Source: Sphingobium lactosutens (GTDB lineage: Bacteria; Pseudomonadota; Alphaproteobacteria; Sphingomonadales; Sphingomonadaceae). From it: a stretch of DNA of 64,000 nucleotides. Made by a program: the position numbers and the translations under genes. Of the stretch, positions 1-7,644 are shown piece after piece. The notes under the pieces were generated by a model that saw only the letters and a program-made list of their open reading frames with translations, had not been told where the DNA came from and searched no databases. The stretch's first letter is position 1. Each line of letters starts with the position of its first letter. Location of the stretch: positions 62,001-126,000 of the forward strand of contig NZ_QJQX01000018.1 in assembly GCF_013393185.1 (NCBI RefSeq), in the 5' to 3' direction.

Positions 1-764
1 ACAAGTTCTATGGTATCGCCCCTCACATCTTCGGGTGGCTTGGGCAGGGGCTGGGCGCGTTTCGGCAGCGACAAGGCTTCCTGATCGAGCGAACGATAGC
101 CCGATGACCGTTCAAGCCTGGCGGAAATCACCTTGCCCTCCCGGTCCATGACGAAGCGGATATAGGGGACGCCTTGCTGGCGCGCGAAATGCGCATCGCG
201 GGGATAGCGCTTGACCTTGTTGAGCGCGCCCAGCACCAGCCCTTCCCAGGTCGGCTTGCCGGTCGATAGCTGCGGCGCGGAGGGCACAGGCTGGCTTTGG
301 GGGGCTGTCGTTTCCGGGACCGGCGGGCCGGGATCGGGCGTGGGCCTGGCGGCGACCACCGGCAACAGGTGCGCGCTTGGCACCTTGATCCTGGGCGGTT
401 CCACCTTGGGCCGGTCGGGTTCTCGCTTCTGTTCTTCCTTCTGCACCTTTTCCGGTCCCGGCGGCACCTCATGCACCGGTTCGGGGGGCGCCGCCGGGGG
501 CGCGATGTCGAACAGGCTGAGGGGCGCGGGCTTGGCCGGCGCCACATAGGTCCGCCATGTGACCATGCCGCCCGCCAGCACCAGCAGGCCGATGCCCGCG
601 ACGCCACCCATGCCCGCGAGCCGCGTGCGAAGCGGCATCGCCTGGTCGCTGTAGCGACTATGGGCGGGCGCTGGGCGGCCCGGTATGATCGTGACGGACG
701 CGACCCGCTCGGCATAAGCCGCTGCATGGTCCTGGCGTTTTGATGAAAGGGATCGGGCGGTCAT
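1..764 (-). CDS. tonB: Energy transducer TonB, 3' end cut by window edge
   Basis: This protein couples the inner-membrane proton motive force to outer-membrane receptors. The reading frame starts at an ATG at 764, six bases after the stop of the DUF3649 gene, and runs off the left edge. It reads as a cytoplasmic start of about 45 residues, one membrane segment (GIGLLVLAGGMVTW), a Pro/Glu/Lys-rich spacer, and the TonB C-terminal domain with KRYPRDAHFARQQGVPYIRF, then VMDREGKV, then LERSSGYRSLDQEAL. These are classic TonB-C features. It is the last visible gene of the iron operon, so it probably serves the upstream receptor. The C-terminus is missing here. Confidence 0.93.
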   Translation of the reverse strand, partial: MTARSLSSKRQDHAAAYAERVASVTIIPGRPAPAHSRYSDQAMPLRTRLAGMGGVAGIGLLVLAGGMVTWRTYVAPAKPAPLSLFDIAPPAAPPEPVHEVPPGPEKVQKEEQKREPDRPKVEPPRIKVPSAHLLPVVAARPTPDPGPPVPETTAPQSQPVPSAPQLSTGKPTWEGLVLGALNKVKRYPRDAHFARQQGVPYIRFVMDREGKVISARLERSSGYRSLDQEALSLPKRAQPLPKPPEDVRGDTIEL

Positions 765-769
765 CACCG

Positions 770-1072
770 TCACTCCGAAAATATCGTCAGGATCAGGCCC
801 GAAAACCCGGCGAACAGGATGAGCCAGGTCCATGCGCGCAGGGCGCTCCGGGCATGAAAAGCGGCCATCGATGCAAAGGCGAAGACAGCGAAACTCGCGA
901 TCGTGGCGGCTGTCACCGCCTCCACCCGGCCCATGGTCCGTGCCAGCACGACCGACAGGGCCGCCGTGACGAACACCGTCAGGGCATAGGCGCCCAATGT
1001 CACCGCAGCCCATCGCGACAGCATCGACAGGCGGTCGCGCCAGGCATCGGACAATTGCGCTGGCCGCGCCAT
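770..1072 (-). CDS. DUF3649 small membrane protein of iron-uptake operon
   Basis: A protein of about 100 residues with three hydrophobic stretches (WAAVTLGAYALTVFVTAALSVVLA, AVTAATIASFAVFAFASMAAF, WTWLILFAGFSGLILTIF). The pattern and the position between a DUF3325 gene and tonB match the DUF3649 family, which recurs in iron-siderophore operons. The ATG at 1072 overlaps the stop of the small ORF before it (TGATG), suggesting translational coupling; an in-frame TTG one codon upstream is less likely. The biochemical function is not known. The family call rests on hydropathy and neighbourhood. Confidence 0.8.
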   Translation of the reverse strand: MARPAQLSDAWRDRLSMLSRWAAVTLGAYALTVFVTAALSVVLARTMGRVEAVTAATIASFAVFAFASMAAFHARSALRAWTWLILFAGFSGLILTIFSE

Positions 1073-1167
1073 CAATCCGCTCCCAAACCGGGCAGGGCGA
1101 CAGGCTGGAGCCTGGCGGCTTTCCGGCCGGCGATCCCGACAGCCGCAGGGATGGTCTTCAGCATCAT
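1072..1167 (-). CDS. Possible 31-aa small protein between DUF3325 and DUF3649
   Basis: ATG-ATG at 1167-1162 is preceded by a very good ribosome site (AAGGAG) and opens a 31-codon frame that ends exactly in the start of the DUF3649 gene (TGATG). It begins MMLKTIPAAVGIAGRKAARL, basic with a short hydrophobic start. It fills what would otherwise be a 127-base gap in a tightly packed operon. It could be a real small protein or only a coupling leader that delivers ribosomes to the next gene. No family is recognised. Confidence 0.4.
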   Translation of the reverse strand: MMLKTIPAAVGIAGRKAARLQPVALPGLGAD

Positions 1168-1199
1168 GGCTCCTTTGCTGGATCGGTGGGACGCGGCGC

Positions 1200-1490
1200 T
1201 CATCGCCGGATCCGGGCGAGGATCTTCTCGCGATGCAGGTTGAAGATGATGGTCATCATCGCCGCGACGCTGAGCGACCCGCACCAAGCCACCGTGCCAT
1301 AGCCCCAGCCAAGGCCGATCCCGGCGGCAAGGAAGCCCAGCACCAGCATCATCATCCCGCCCGTCCGCATCATTCCAGACAGCGAACTGGACAGTTTGCG
1401 GCACAGCCATTCCTGCTGGTGGCGGGCCATGGCCAATAGCAGCATGGCAAAGCCGATCTGCGACAGGAGGAGGACAGCGACATGCGTCAT
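1200..1490 (-). CDS. DUF3325 small membrane protein of iron-uptake operon
   Basis: A 96-residue protein with a hydrophobic N-terminus, the HQQEWLCRKL segment typical of DUF3325, and two further membrane segments (GGMMMLVLGFLAAGIGLGWGYG and VAWCGSLSVAAMMTIIF). DUF3325 proteins are found beside PepSY-TM proteins and siderophore receptors. Its ATG at 1490 overlaps the PepSY gene stop by four bases (ATGA), so the two are translationally coupled. Its role is inferred from context only. Confidence 0.82.
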   Translation of the reverse strand: MTHVAVLLLSQIGFAMLLLAMARHQQEWLCRKLSSSLSGMMRTGGMMMLVLGFLAAGIGLGWGYGTVAWCGSLSVAAMMTIIFNLHREKILARIRR

Positions 1491-3043
1491 GCCATCGCCT
1501 CCTCAAGCGCGCGCTGCTTGCGACGTGGCGCGGATTTGGGCTGGTGGCGGGTGACCTTCCGGGCAGCGAAGGCGAAGAACCCGGCGGTTGCGAGCAAGAC
1601 GAGGTCGAAGCTGACGAATAATGCGTCCCCCGCCATCAGGCTGGCCGGCAGGCCGCGGGTCGTTGTGATCGCGCTGGCGATGGGTACCAGGGCAAACAGT
1701 GCCGCCCCGGCTGCAAGGCCCTCGCTCCAGGCGCGTTTGGCCGGTCGGGCGATCGTCCAGATGAACAGCCCGCCCCAGACGATGAAGAGGCTGTTCACTT
1801 CCCAGTCCGCACGATCCGCCATGTCGGTGGGGAGAATGCGGTTGGCCAGGAAATAGGCGGCGATGCCTGCCGGCGCGCCGACAATGAAGCCGATATTGAG
1901 CCGCTCGACCAGATGAAATCCGACATGCGGTCGGGTCGGGTCGGGCAGTTTGGCGCGGCGCTTGACGGTCCACAATATCAGGCCGCTGCCGACCATGACC
2001 GTGCCGCCGACGCCCGACAGGAAGTAGAGCCACCGCAGCACGATGCCTGAATAGCGGCCGGCATGAAGGTCGATCATCACCTGCTGCGTCGCCGCAGCCG
2101 GACCGCGCGGCTCGCGCATGCTAATAATCTCGCCCGTCGTCGCGCGCATCTGCAGCGGTTCGCGTGCGCCGCCCAGCGTATCCGACCGCATGTACATTTC
2201 GACGACCGCTTCGCTGTCCCCCGGATTGCGGATGCTGATGACCGAGGGATAGAGGCCCGGTTTCGCCTGTTCGGCGCGGCGCAGCAACGCGTTGAAGGGC
2301 AGCATCGCCGTCTGCCGGCCGCTCGGCTCCACTTCGGGCGCGGACGGGAAGGCTTCGGCATAATAGGCCTCGCGGTCTGGGAAGTTCGCGCTGATGGCCC
2401 ATGGCATCAGGGTGAACAGCAGCGTGACCAGCCCGGTATAGGTAATCATCAGATAGAAGGGCAGCGCCAGGACAGCCGTGACATTATGCGCGTCCAGCCA
2501 GGATCGCTGCCCCTTGCCGAAACGCAGCAGGAAGAAGTCGGTGAAGATCTTCTTGTGGGTGACGATGCCGCTGAGGATGGCGACGAGCATGGCCAGCGCG
2601 GCAATGCTGACCAGATAGCGCGCCCACATCACCGGCATGTAATGAAGGTCGAAATGCATCCGATAGAGGAAAAAGCCGCCCTTCGTATCGCGCACCGCCG
2701 TTTCCGCGCCGGTGACGGGGTCGAGCGTCAGTTTCTGCCGGTCCTTGAAGCTGCCCCCGGCCGGAATCCAGGATATGCCGAACCCGTCGCCGTCGCGTGG
2801 CGCGGGCATGGACAGGTTCCAGCTTGCGGCCCCCGCTCCCTTGTCCTTCAATATGGCGCCCGCTGCATCCAGTGCGCGGGACGATATGGGGGCAGCCGTC
2901 AGTTCAGGGCGCATCCAGCGCGATATTTCTTCATTGAAGAAGGCAACGGTTCCGAACAGGAACACGATGAACAATATCCATCCCGGTACCAGTCCGGTCC
3001 AGGTGTGGAGCGCTGCCATCGACTGGCGCAGGCCGGCCTTCAT
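1487..3043 (-). CDS. PepSY-associated TM helix protein (PiuB-like)
   Basis: A 518-residue inner-membrane protein of the PepSY_TM family. It starts with MKAGLRQSMAALHTWTGLVPGWILFIVFLFGTVAFF, the usual first helix with the H-x-W-x-G motif, followed by a large periplasmic PepSY region and further helices around residues 140-160, 190-215 and 345-365, then several near the C-terminus. PiuB-like members sit in siderophore operons and may reduce or release iron at the inner membrane; that activity is inferred from the family. It lies 37 bases after the receptor gene and overlaps the DUF3325 gene by four bases. Confidence 0.88.
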   Translation of the reverse strand: MKAGLRQSMAALHTWTGLVPGWILFIVFLFGTVAFFNEEISRWMRPELTAAPISSRALDAAGAILKDKGAGAASWNLSMPAPRDGDGFGISWIPAGGSFKDRQKLTLDPVTGAETAVRDTKGGFFLYRMHFDLHYMPVMWARYLVSIAALAMLVAILSGIVTHKKIFTDFFLLRFGKGQRSWLDAHNVTAVLALPFYLMITYTGLVTLLFTLMPWAISANFPDREAYYAEAFPSAPEVEPSGRQTAMLPFNALLRRAEQAKPGLYPSVISIRNPGDSEAVVEMYMRSDTLGGAREPLQMRATTGEIISMREPRGPAAATQQVMIDLHAGRYSGIVLRWLYFLSGVGGTVMVGSGLILWTVKRRAKLPDPTRPHVGFHLVERLNIGFIVGAPAGIAAYFLANRILPTDMADRADWEVNSLFIVWGGLFIWTIARPAKRAWSEGLAAGAALFALVPIASAITTTRGLPASLMAGDALFVSFDLVLLATAGFFAFAARKVTRHQPKSAPRRKQRALEEAMA

Positions 3044-3080
3044 CGTGGAGGCTCGGCGAGAAACAGATGCTGCTGCATGA

Positions 3081-5588
3081 TCAATATTTCACGCGCAGGG
3101 TGGCCAGCACGGCGCGCGGCTCACCATAGGTGTCGTAGGGCGAACCGGCATTGCCGACCATGCGATAATAGCTCTTGTCGAAGATGTTGTTCAGATTGAC
3201 CTGAAGGTCGGCATGCTCGCTGAACCTGTAGCCGGCGAACAGATTGGCGATGGCATAGGCGTTCTGTTGGTTCCGATAGCCGTTCCGCTGCTGATAGATG
3301 CGGCTCTGCCAGGTAAGGCCGCCGCCGATCCGCAGATCGCCGAAATTGTAGCTGGTCATCAGCTTGGCGATATGCAGCGGCTGGTAGGTGGAGAAGTTGC
3401 GCCCCTGATTGTCCGGGTTGGTGTCCTTGACGTAGCGGATGCTGGTGTAGGTATAGCCGAGCGAAATCTGCCAGTCGGGGGTCAGCGCGCCCTGGATCTC
3501 CGCGTCGATGCCCTTGCTGCGCACCAGTCCCGCCGCGATCGCGCAATTGCTGGCGGGAAAGGTGGGGCAGCCGGTCTGGTCGATCGGCACGAACGCGCGG
3601 TTGGTCTGGTCGATGCGGAACAGCGCGATGGCGGCGTTCAACTGGCCGTCGAAATATTCGCCCTTCACGCCGGCTTCGTAATTCTTGCCGACGATCGGCT
3701 TGAGCACGGCCTGCTCCGATGTGGTCGGCGCGAAGCTCAGCGTGCTCTGCTGCGGCTGGAAGATGTCGGTGAAGCTGCCATAGATGGAATGATGGCGATC
3801 GATGTCGAGGATAAGGCCGGCATAGAAGGTCTTGTTCGCCTTGATCCGGTAATCGCCCGTGCCTGTCCTGTTGTCATAGTCCAGCCAATCGAGGCGGCCG
3901 CCCAGTATCAGCTTCAGCATGTTCGCCGGATTGAGGCGGATGGAGCCATATATTCCCTGCTGGCTCGTGATCGCCTTGCTGACGGTGGTGGGCAGGAAAT
4001 TCGGTTTGGTGTCCGCGGACGGATCGAAATTGTCGAGATCGATGGTGCCGGGGATCAGGCCGCCGCCGCTGTAATTCTGGGTCCGCAGCATCGAACTGCG
4101 ATGGCTGGCGCCCAGCGTCACGTCATGGTCGCGACCGAACAGCTTGACCGGCCCGGACAGATAGGCGTCCAGCCCCACCTGATCCTCGTCATAGGTCGCC
4201 TGATAGGCATTGTGGGTCAGGCTGTTGTTGGCATTGCGCACGATGGTGGTGCCGGAAAAGATGGCGTCCTGCCACACCTTCATGCCCGCCAGACGCAGTT
4301 TCCAGTCGCGGCCGAAATTGTGGGAAATCTCGCCGAACAGCGTGTCGGACTTCTGCTGCTTGATCTCCCAGTCATAGCTGGGCTTGAAGGAGCGGGGCAG
4401 GTCCAGATGCTGGCCGGTCGGGCTGACCGGAAGCCCGCCCCAGAAGACATTATAGCTGTCGTCCTGACGGGTATAGCCCGCCATCAGCAAGGTGTCAGGC
4501 CCCAGATCATATTCCGTGATGCTGTGGAACACGCCCAGCTTCACCTTCTCGCCGTTGCGGAAGGTGCCGCTGTCGCGATAGGAGCCGACCAGGCGGGTGC
4601 GCAGATGGCCGGCATCGTCGACCGGGCCGGACATATCGATCTCGCCGCGATAATTGTCCCAGCTGCCCGCCGCCAGTTCGCCCTTGATCTGGAAATCCCG
4701 GGTCGGCCGCTTGCGCACCAGATTGATGGCGGCGGAGGGGTTGCCGCTGCCGGTCACGAGACCGGTGGCGCCGCGCACCACCTCCACCCGGTCGAACAGC
4801 GCCATATTGGCCATCGACCCGACGACCCAGCCCTGAAAGCGCATCGGCAGGCCGTCATACATGATATTGTCGACGCTCAGGCCCCGCGCCTGGAACGAAG
4901 GTCGGCCCGGTCCGTCGGCATTGCTGAGGAACAGGCCCGGCGTATATTGGACGACATCGATGATGCTGGTCATGACCTGGTCGTCCAGCCGCTGGCGGCT
5001 GATGACGGTCACGGCCTGCGGCGTTTCGCGAATGGACAGGGCCATTTTCGTCGCCGTGCCCATGCTGCGGGTCGTGTAGGAACCCGTGCCTTCGGTCGCC
5101 GCCGGATCGCTGGTCGGGGCGTATGTATCGCTGCTAGTTCCCGCGCCGGCGGTTCCCGCGCCCTCAACCCGAACCGCGCCTAGCTGAACCGCGCCCTTCT
5201 GAACCGTGCCTTGTGCGTCGGGCAGCTTTTCGATCATGACGACGCGTGCTTCACGATAGCGCCAGGCAAAGCCGGATTCCGTCAGGGCATGCGACAGGGC
5301 TTCCTCGACCGTCATCGCACCCGACACGCCGTTGCTGCGGATGCCCGCCACCCCTTCGGACATCAGGATGATCTGGATGCCTCCCTGATCGGCCACCGCC
5401 GTCAAAGCCGAGTCCAGCGGCTGGGCGGGCACATCGAAGCGGCGCATCGCGGCATTGACGCGTGCCGCTGTGCCGGTTTGGGCCTGCGCCATGGCGGGGG
5501 CCATGAGGCTGGCAAGCATGGCAGACGACAGCAGCACATGGAGCGCGCGCATGGCGCGAGGCAACGGCGCGGCGAAGGAAGAATGCAT
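3081..5588 (-). CDS. TonB-dependent siderophore receptor with STN signalling domain (FecA type)
   Basis: An outer-membrane ferric-siderophore receptor of about 835 residues. After a signal peptide ending near APAMAQAQ comes a secretin/TonB short N-terminal (STN) domain (FDVPAQPLDSALTAVADQGGIQI and following), which in FecA-type receptors contacts FecR. Then come the plug (RETPQAVTVISRQRLDDQ; DRVEVVRGATGLVTGSGNPSAAINLVRKRPT) and a 22-strand type barrel ending in aromatic VKY. The ATG at 5588 is chosen because the in-frame upstream extension lacks signal-peptide character and a GGGGG ribosome-site-like stretch lies just before it. The fecR and fecI genes lie directly upstream on the same strand, so this is probably their cognate receptor. 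The siderophore is unknown. Confidence 0.93.
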   Translation of the reverse strand: MHSSFAAPLPRAMRALHVLLSSAMLASLMAPAMAQAQTGTAARVNAAMRRFDVPAQPLDSALTAVADQGGIQIILMSEGVAGIRSNGVSGAMTVEEALSHALTESGFAWRYREARVVMIEKLPDAQGTVQKGAVQLGAVRVEGAGTAGAGTSSDTYAPTSDPAATEGTGSYTTRSMGTATKMALSIRETPQAVTVISRQRLDDQVMTSIIDVVQYTPGLFLSNADGPGRPSFQARGLSVDNIMYDGLPMRFQGWVVGSMANMALFDRVEVVRGATGLVTGSGNPSAAINLVRKRPTRDFQIKGELAAGSWDNYRGEIDMSGPVDDAGHLRTRLVGSYRDSGTFRNGEKVKLGVFHSITEYDLGPDTLLMAGYTRQDDSYNVFWGGLPVSPTGQHLDLPRSFKPSYDWEIKQQKSDTLFGEISHNFGRDWKLRLAGMKVWQDAIFSGTTIVRNANNSLTHNAYQATYDEDQVGLDAYLSGPVKLFGRDHDVTLGASHRSSMLRTQNYSGGGLIPGTIDLDNFDPSADTKPNFLPTTVSKAITSQQGIYGSIRLNPANMLKLILGGRLDWLDYDNRTGTGDYRIKANKTFYAGLILDIDRHHSIYGSFTDIFQPQQSTLSFAPTTSEQAVLKPIVGKNYEAGVKGEYFDGQLNAAIALFRIDQTNRAFVPIDQTGCPTFPASNCAIAAGLVRSKGIDAEIQGALTPDWQISLGYTYTSIRYVKDTNPDNQGRNFSTYQPLHIAKLMTSYNFGDLRIGGGLTWQSRIYQQRNGYRNQQNAYAIANLFAGYRFSEHADLQVNLNNIFDKSYYRMVGNAGSPYDTYGEPRAVLATLRVKY

Positions 5589-5648
5589 GGAAATCAGAAC
5601 CCCCGTTTGATGCCGGGGCATTGCAGTCACGATCAATAATGCGTTGAA

Positions 5649-5697
5649 TGCAAATGCCTCTCATTATCTTAGACGTTTGAGGGGAGGCGTTTTTACA
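5649..5697 (-). promoter_or_regulatory. Putative FecI-type promoter with Fur-like box
   Basis: Reading the minus strand upstream of the receptor: TGTAAA (5697-5692), a 16-base spacer, CGTCTA (5675-5670), the layout of FecI-type ECF promoters. Immediately after it lies GATAATGAGAGGCATTTGC (5668-5650), which matches the classic 19-bp Fur box at 14 of 19 positions by my count and also has the TG-N-GA/N5/TC-N-CA geometry seen at other receptor promoters here. This would give FecI activation plus iron repression. It has not been tested. Confidence 0.55.
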
Positions 5698-5727
5698 GTC
5701 GGACCGCAAAAATATTTGGCATGCCGA

Positions 5728-6726
5728 TCAGGAAGGCGACCGGAGGATGGTGAGGAACGGCATCTGAATGACCTGCGCGCCCGCCGTGCCAGCCACAGAG
5801 CGGAAGAGACTTTCAGGATCGTCCAGCGCGAACACGCCCGTGACATTCAGGCTGCGCAGGCGGTCGCCCAGTACGATGATGCGGCCATGATGATAGCGTT
5901 CCATTTCCGCCATGACGTCCGCTACCGGCTGGTCGTTGAATATGAGTTTGCCCCGAACCCAGGCGGCCATGGCCGTCATGTCTGCCGATCGGACCGCGCC
6001 CAGCAGGCCTTCGCCGAAGGTCAGTCGTTGCCCGGCTACCAGGCGCGTGCTGTCGCGGCCGCTGCGAACGGCGACTCGTCCTTCGCGTACCGCGACTTCG
6101 GCCAGATCGCCGTGCCGCCGCACGGAATAGATGGTGCCCAATGCTTCCGCCTCGCCACTGCCGGCCTCGACGATGAAGGGGCGATGGCGGTCTTTTGCGA
6201 CCTCGAACAGAGCCTCCCCGGCATGAAGGGTCAGTCGCCTTTCTCTGCCGGAGAGAGCGACGGACAAGGCCGATGCGGTGTTGAGCCATATGGTGCTGCC
6301 GTCAGCCAGTCTGAGGCGCCGACGTTCGCCGACGCCGGTGCCATAGTCGGCCAGCAAGCGGGAAGGTGGTCCGAATATCCCGCTGGACCCCAGCCCTGCG
6401 ACGAGGCCGGCGGCTATGCCGCCACCCAATATCATGCGCCGGTTGATTGCGTGGCTTTGGGCCAGCGGAGCCGAGATGCGCAGTGCAGCGCCGGTCATGC
6501 GGTGATCCCGTGCGCTGCCGCTATCCCCTAATTTCGCCAATATCTCCGCCGCTTCGTCGATGGCGGCCGCATGCGCGGGAGAACGCATGCACCAGGCGTC
6601 AAAGTCTTCCCTGTCCTTGTCGGTTGCCTCGCCCGATCTCAGGCGCACGATCCAGTCGATCGCTTCGTCGCTGAGCGCCCGGTTGCGTGGCGTCAGCCGA
6701 TCGGACGGGGACGGGCCATCCTCCAT
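5728..6726 (-). CDS. fecR: FecR-family anti-sigma/signal transducer
   Basis: A 332-residue inner-membrane regulator. It has an N-terminal DUF4880-type cytoplasmic domain (ALSDEAIDWIVRLRSGEATDKDREDFDAWCMRSPAH), a membrane segment (MILGGGIAAGLVAGLGSSGIF, around residues 94-114), a FecR domain (RRLRLADGSTIWLNTASAL, then GEALFEVAKDRHRPFIVEAG, then GTIYSVRRHGDLAEVAVREGRV) and a C-terminal DUF4974-like region. FecR passes the receptor STN signal to the sigma factor. It lies between fecI and the STN-bearing receptor, the standard order. Confidence 0.93.
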   Translation of the reverse strand: MEDGPSPSDRLTPRNRALSDEAIDWIVRLRSGEATDKDREDFDAWCMRSPAHAAAIDEAAEILAKLGDSGSARDHRMTGAALRISAPLAQSHAINRRMILGGGIAAGLVAGLGSSGIFGPPSRLLADYGTGVGERRRLRLADGSTIWLNTASALSVALSGRERRLTLHAGEALFEVAKDRHRPFIVEAGSGEAEALGTIYSVRRHGDLAEVAVREGRVAVRSGRDSTRLVAGQRLTFGEGLLGAVRSADMTAMAAWVRGKLIFNDQPVADVMAEMERYHHGRIIVLGDRLRSLNVTGVFALDDPESLFRSVAGTAGAQVIQMPFLTILRSPS

Positions 6727-6880
6727 GTCAGGCTCCGGACGGCTCGTTCATCAGGGCTTGGGCAGGCAAGCAGGCGGTCCCCGGTCCAGAGGCAAAAGTG
6801 CCTTCATTGACCAAGACGTTCCAGCTCGCTCAGAATTGCAGCAGTGCGGCAAAATTTTTGCCGAGGGGCGGGGCGAGCCT

Positions 6881-7402
6881 TTATTGGTCCTGCCACATCG
6901 CATCGCGACAATGGCGCAACGCCTGCCCGATATATTTGGCGACCATGCTGCTGGACACGCCCAGGCGTGCGGCAATCTCCGCGTGGGACAAGCCATCGAC
7001 GCGGAACAGGAGCAGCGCGAGCCGCGCCTTGGGCGGCAATCCATCCAGCACGGCATCCAATCGACGTAGATCATCCCTGCCTATCGCGACCTGCTCCGGC
7101 GAAGGCGCGGGATCGACCAGATCGTCGCCCGGTTCCTCGCCGGATAACCAGGTCGACTGACGATATTCGCGGCGCAGGCTGTCGACCGCCAGATTGCCCG
7201 CGACGCGATAGAGATAGGCACGGTCATTTTCGACGGCACTCATGTCCGCTTCGGACGATGCGATGCGGACATAGGTTTCCTGCGCGATGTCGGAAGCGCG
7301 CCCGGCATCGCCGGTCCGCCGGGTGAGATAGCGGACCAGATCGGCGTAATAATCGTGGAAAGTCGCGGTCAATCGTCCCGCCATCATCTGTCCCTGAAAC
7401 AT
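6881..7402 (-). CDS. fecI: ECF sigma factor, FecI family
   Basis: A 173-residue sigma-70 family protein. Region 2 includes YYADLVRYLTRRTGDAGRASDIAQETYVRI and AYLYRVAGNLAVDSLRR; region 4 includes LDGLPPKARLALLLFRVDGLSHAEIAARLGVSSSMVAKYIGQAL, the FecI-type helix-turn-helix. It is followed by fecR after 154 bases, a gap that holds a perfect 17-base palindrome (6847-6863) of unknown meaning. ATG at 7402 is used; two further in-frame ATGs lie 5 and 6 codons in. A Fur-like site lies just upstream (7425-7439), consistent with iron repression of the whole regulon. Confidence 0.93.
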   Translation of the reverse strand: MFQGQMMAGRLTATFHDYYADLVRYLTRRTGDAGRASDIAQETYVRIASSEADMSAVENDRAYLYRVAGNLAVDSLRREYRQSTWLSGEEPGDDLVDPAPSPEQVAIGRDDLRRLDAVLDGLPPKARLALLLFRVDGLSHAEIAARLGVSSSMVAKYIGQALRHCRDAMWQDQ

Positions 7403-7422
7403 CCTGCGCGGCGCCTAGCTTA

Positions 7423-7441
7423 AATGCGATCGATTCTCAAT
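7423..7441. promoter_or_regulatory. Putative Fur-type operator before fecI
   Basis: TGCGA-TCGAT-TCTCA (7425-7439) is an interrupted inverted repeat with 5-5-5 spacing. It matches nine of ten arm positions of the pattern seen at 7565 and 16714. It starts 22 bases upstream of the fecI ATG, a plausible place to block transcription. Confidence 0.45.
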
Positions 7442-7564
7442 ACCATTGACATTGGCCAGTCGAGCTGCACGCCAGGATTGGCAGCTGAATTCGCCCGCGC
7501 CTGAAAAGACCGGCCCGATAATCGCCGACGCTTTTCCCAAAAATTGTTTCCCAACTGTTGCATA

Positions 7565-7579
7565 TGCGAATCAATCGCA
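7565..7579. promoter_or_regulatory. Putative Fur-type operator before second receptor
   Basis: TGCGA-ATCAA-TCGCA, perfect five-base arms around a five-base spacer, lies 65 bases before the receptor ATG at 7645. Geometry and sequence resemble the TGAGA-N5-TCTCA core of Fur boxes. The same perfect arms recur at 16714-16728 before another receptor. Confidence 0.5.
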
Positions 7580-7644
7580 CTAAAGGCCGCCGCGCACAGC
7601 GATGACTGCCATGTCAGGCCCATCGCGTTTTCCGGGGGTGCAGC

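Noticed and set aside
128..727. 199-aa minus-strand frame overlapping tonB
   Set aside because: It is Arg/Pro/Ser-rich and out of frame with the clear TonB sequence, which runs from 764 to the left edge.
3213..5183. 656-aa plus-strand frame opposite the first receptor
   Set aside because: It is the mirror of the receptor gene, rich in Ala/Gly/Val with no domain; a high-GC antisense shadow.
6847..6863. Perfect palindrome CGGCAAAA-T-TTTTGCCG between fecI and fecR
   Set aside because: No U-run follows on the coding strand and no regulator pattern is recognised, so it is noted only.
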